64,000 nucleotides of DNA, from contig SCMQ01000007.1 in the NCBI GenBank assembly GCA_005503335.1, positions 1 through 64,000 of the forward strand, written 5' to 3'. Under the pieces are notes generated by a model. It ran no database searches. It was not told where the DNA came from and worked only from the letters and a program-made list of their open reading frames with translations. A program made the position numbers and the translations under genes. The DNA is from Comamonadaceae bacterium 2FH (GTDB taxonomy: Bacteria > Pseudomonadota > Gammaproteobacteria > Burkholderiales > Burkholderiaceae_C). The number at the start of each line of letters is the position of its first letter. Within the stretch, counting starts at the first letter, position 1. Of the stretch, positions 61,402 through 64,000 are shown one piece after another.

Positions 61402-64000
61402 TCAGCTGTTGAGCTGAGACCAGAGCTTGTCCAGGCGCTTCACGCTGACCGGCTGGGGCGTGCGCAATTCCTGGGCGAAGAAGCTCACGCGCAGCTCCTC
61501 GAGCAGCCAGCGCAACTCCTGCATGCGCGCGTCGACCGCGCCCTTGCGCTCGGCCACCAGGCGCCAGTAGCGCTGCTCCTGGGGTCGCAATTCGGCCAGC
61601 CGCGCGGCGTCGCGCGCCGGGTCCGCCCGGTACTTGTCCAGGCGCAGCGTGATCGCCTTGAGGTAGCGCGGGAAATGCTGCAGCTGAGGCCAGGGCGTGG
61701 CGGCGAGAAACTGCTTGGGCATCAGGCGCTGCAGCTGCTGCTGGCAGTCGGCCGTGGCCTCGGGGGCGTTCTTGGTGTCCTTTAGCTTGCGCGCGGCCGC
61801 CGCGTACTCGGCCAGGATGGTGCCTGCCAGGCGCGCGACCTCGTTGGCGATCAGCGTCAGGCGCCCGCGCCCCTCGTCGACGCGGCACTTAAAGTCGGAC
61901 TCGTTGGCCGGCAGCGGATTGAGCAGGAAGGCGCGCTCCAGCGCCAGATCGAGGATCTGGCCGCGCAGCTCCTCCAGCGTGCCACCGCCCGTTCCGTCGG
62001 GCGCTCGCCCGACCTGCATGTAGGCCACGGCCATCTTCTGCAGGTCCGGCAGGTTCTTTTCCAGGTACTTGAGCGCATCGCGCACCTGCAGCGCGCACAG
62101 GCGGCGCAAGCCGACGCGGTGTTTCGCCGCGGCCACCTCGGGCTCGTCGAACACCTCGATGGCCACCGCGTCGCCCTGGTCCACCAGGGCCGGGAAGCCG
62201 ATCAGCGTCTGGCCGCCCTTGCGGATCTCCATCAGCTCGGGCAGCTCGCCGAAGGTCCAGGCCTGGTGGCGCTGCTCGACCGAGGCAGGAGGCGCAGCGG
62301 GCTTGGCACCCTCTCCCTTTGGGAGAGGGCCGGGGAGAGGGCTGGCGGGCACCGCAGCCACGCCCTCACCCTGCCCTCTCCCAGAGGGAGAGGGTGAAGA
62401 CACCTTGAGCGCCGCCAGCGCCTGGAAGGCCCCGCGCGCCTTGGCGCCCCATTCGGCCTTGAGCGCGCCGAGGTTGCGCCCCATGCCGAGCTGGCGGCCA
62501 TGCTCGTCGGTCACGCGGAAGTTCATGAACAAATGGGGCGAGAGCATGTCGAGCTTGAAGTCGGCGCGCTTGACATCCAGGCTAGTGATCTGCCGCACCT
62601 GCTTGAGCAGGGCGTCGGTGAGGCTGCCGTGACCGAAGAGCTCGGGCGCGCCGAGCTGCTCGGCCAGGCGCGCGGCCGATTCGGGCAGCGGCACGAAGCG
62701 CGAGCGGGGTCTCTGCGGCAGGCTTTTCAGCAGGGCCTGGAGCTTGTCCTTGAGCATGCCGGGCACCAGCCACTCGCAGCGCTCCTCGCTGACCTGGTTG
62801 AGCACGAACAGCGGCACCGTCACCGTGAGGCCGTCGCGGGCGTCGCCCGGCTGGTGCAGGTAGCTGGCCCCGCAGTCCACGCCACCCAGGCGCAAGGTCT
62901 TGGGGAAGGCGCTGGTGGTGATGCCGGCCGCCTCGTGGCGCATCAGCTCTTCGCGCGTGAGCTGCAGCAGCCTGGGGTTGCGCCCGGCCTCGTCGCGGAA
63001 CCAGGCCTCGAACTCGCGCCCGCTGCAGACCTCGGCCGGCAGCTGCTGGTCGTAGAAGGCGTAGATCAGCTCATCGTCGACCAGCACGTCCTGGCGGCGC
63101 GACTTGTGCTCCAGCTCCTCGACCTTGGCGATCAGCTTGCGGTTGGCCGCGAGGAAGGGCAGCGTGGTCTCCCATTGCCCGGCCACCAGCGCCTCGCGGA
63201 TGAAGATCTCGCGCGCGCCCTGCGGGTCGACGCGGCCGAAGTTCACCCGCCGGCCGTTGTAGACCACGATGCCGTAGAGCGTGGCGCGCTCCAGCGCCAC
63301 GACCTCGGCGGCCTTCTTCTCCCAGTGCGGATCGAGCAGCTGCTTCTTCAGCAGATGCCCGCCCACCTGCTCCAGCCAAGTCGGCTCGATGGCAGCGATG
63401 CCGCGGCCGAACAGGCGCGTGGTCTCGACCAGCTCCGCGGCGACGATCCAGCGCCCCGGCTTCTTGCTCAGGTGCGCCCCTGGATGGCGGTGGAACTTGA
63501 TGCCTCGCGCACCCAGGTAGGCCTCCTCGTCCTCCTGCTTGCAGCCTATGTTGCCGAGCAGGCCCGACAGCATGGACAGGTGGATCTGCTCGTAGGTGGC
63601 GGGCGCGGCGTTAAGGCGCCATTTGTGCTCGGTCACCACGGTGAGGAGCTGGGTGTGGATGTCGCGCCATTCGCGCACGCGGCGGATGTTCACGAAGTTC
63701 TGGCGCAGCAGACTCTCGTACTGGCGGTTACTGAGCTTATGTTCATTGCCATGGCCGCCGCGGCTGTCATCCAGCCATTTCCAGAGCTTGAGGTAGCCGG
63801 TGAACTCGCTTTTTTCGTCGTCGAACTTGGCGTGCTGCTGGTCGGCCTGGGCCTGCGCGTCGAGCGGTCGGTCGCGCACGTCCTGCACCGACAGGGCCGA
63901 GGCGATCACCAGCACCTCCTCCAGCGCCTGGCGCTCGCGCGCCTCCACGATCATCCGGCCCACGCGCGGGTCCAGCGGCAGGCGCGACAGCTCGCCTCCA
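61402..64000 (-). CDS. hrpA: ATP-dependent RNA helicase HrpA, 3' part
   Basis: This is the C-terminal part of a DEAH-box helicase of the HrpA type; the gene runs past the right edge. Visible are LSRLPLDPRVGRMIVEA with VLVIASALSVQDVRDRP (helicase-associated domain) at the edge, an OB-fold-like region (AATLYGIVVYNGRRVNFGRVD) and the long HrpA-specific DUF3418 domain (ITTSAFPKTLRLGGVDCGASYLHQPGDARDGLTV, then LNQVSEERCEWLVPGMLKDKLQAL). HrpA acts on stalled or colliding ribosomes. Within DUF3418, about 34 codons near 62305-62400 form an in-frame GC-palindrome insertion (SSPSPSGRGQGEG, PLPGPLPKGEG). The 3' end is intact. Confidence 0.93.
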   Translation of the reverse strand, partial: GGELSRLPLDPRVGRMIVEARERQALEEVLVIASALSVQDVRDRPLDAQAQADQQHAKFDDEKSEFTGYLKLWKWLDDSRGGHGNEHKLSNRQYESLLRQNFVNIRRVREWRDIHTQLLTVVTEHKWRLNAAPATYEQIHLSMLSGLLGNIGCKQEDEEAYLGARGIKFHRHPGAHLSKKPGRWIVAAELVETTRLFGRGIAAIEPTWLEQVGGHLLKKQLLDPHWEKKAAEVVALERATLYGIVVYNGRRVNFGRVDPQGAREIFIREALVAGQWETTLPFLAANRKLIAKVEELEHKSRRQDVLVDDELIYAFYDQQLPAEVCSGREFEAWFRDEAGRNPRLLQLTREELMRHEAAGITTSAFPKTLRLGGVDCGASYLHQPGDARDGLTVTVPLFVLNQVSEERCEWLVPGMLKDKLQALLKSLPQRPRSRFVPLPESAARLAEQLGAPELFGHGSLTDALLKQVRQITSLDVKRADFKLDMLSPHLFMNFRVTDEHGRQLGMGRNLGALKAEWGAKARGAFQALAALKVSSPSPSGRGQGEGVAAVPASPLPGPLPKGEGAKPAAPPASVEQRHQAWTFGELPELMEIRKGGQTLIGFPALVDQGDAVAIEVFDEPEVAAAKHRVGLRRLCALQVRDALKYLEKNLPDLQKMAVAYMQVGRAPDGTGGGTLEELRGQILDLALERAFLLNPLPANESDFKCRVDEGRGRLTLIANEVARLAGTILAEYAAAARKLKDTKNAPEATADCQQQLQRLMPKQFLAATPWPQLQHFPRYLKAITLRLDKYRADPARDAARLAELRPQEQRYWRLVAERKGAVDARMQELRWLLEELRVSFFAQELRTPQPVSVKRLDKLWSQLNS
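62309..62394. repeat. Paired GC palindromes inserted inside hrpA
   Basis: CCCTCTCCC-TTT-GGGAGAGGG (62309-62329) and CCCTCTCCC-AGA-GGGAGAGGG (62374-62394) are perfect 9-bp palindromes. Flanking GGCCGGGGAGAGGG and GCCCTCACCCTGCCCTCTCCC strings resemble the REP-like intergenic palindromes common in many GC-rich proteobacteria. Here the pair lies in frame within hrpA and is translated. Confidence 0.8.

Overview
The window is a high-GC, gene-dense chromosomal segment that reads as a member of the Burkholderiales, most likely Comamonadaceae. The grounds are the gene orders (rng-maf-rlmH-rsfS-nadD-hemF-purD-yebC; tolB-pal-cpoB-tcdA; holC-pepA next to lptF-lptG), remnants of Bug-type tricarboxylate-binding proteins, paired MmgE/PrpD proteins and codon usage. 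No species can be named from sequence reading alone.

Left part (1-28385), accessory and scarred. Two convergent MmgE/PrpD genes lie beside a co-directional catabolic operon (minus strand, about 9.9 to 3.3 kb). In transcription order it holds an acyl-CoA dehydrogenase remnant, etfB, etfA, an HTD2/MaoC-type hydratase, a CaiB-type CoA-transferase, an HpcH/CitE-type CoA-ester lyase and ETF-ubiquinone oxidoreductase. This set would activate, oxidise, hydrate and cleave a small (probably C5 dicarboxylic) acid and pass electrons to quinone. Two members are broken: the dehydrogenase lost its 5' part in a deletion that also beheaded the divergent LysR gene, and the oxidoreductase is frameshifted by an 8-bp tandem duplication. 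Next come a truncated Bug gene, an IS1634-like transposase remnant and a small membrane protein. A type I secretion locus follows: HlyD adaptor, ABC exporter and a roughly 3,346-residue RTX protein with several families of long internal repeats. Upstream of it are a 600-bp gap, a GT4 glycosyltransferase, a FitAB-type toxin-antitoxin pair, an integrase 3' remnant and tRNA-Lys. The tRNA 3' end faces this region, so the left part may be an old tRNA-Lys-anchored island.

Centre (28386-49561), housekeeping. It carries tcdA and the Tol-Pal genes (cpoB, pal, tolB), a divergent MsbA-like flippase, and a long minus-strand run of rng, maf, rlmH, rsfS, nadD, hemF, purD and yebC. A plus-strand trio follows (HerA/DUF853 ATPase, upp, cytosine-deaminase-like), then sbcB, a large Orn/Lys/Arg decarboxylase, and an NfeD-paraslipin pair.

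Right part (49562-64000). After tRNA-Ser(GGA) and a BON-domain protein lies a collapsed iron-siderophore ABC operon: fecB-like frameshifted and truncated, fecD-like reduced to about 45 codons, fecE-like truncated. Then come a two-helix membrane protein, an orphan ParA, a branched-chain amino acid binding protein, a small unknown protein, holC, pepA, lptF-lptG, a CbiX-like protein, a CysB-type regulator, a methionine-type aminotransferase and the 3' part of hrpA. The hrpA gene carries an in-frame block made of two copies of a CCCTCTCCC/GGGAGAGGG palindrome.

Recurring theme: at least eight genes are truncated, frameshifted or reduced to scars, all in the accessory stretches; the core blocks look intact.
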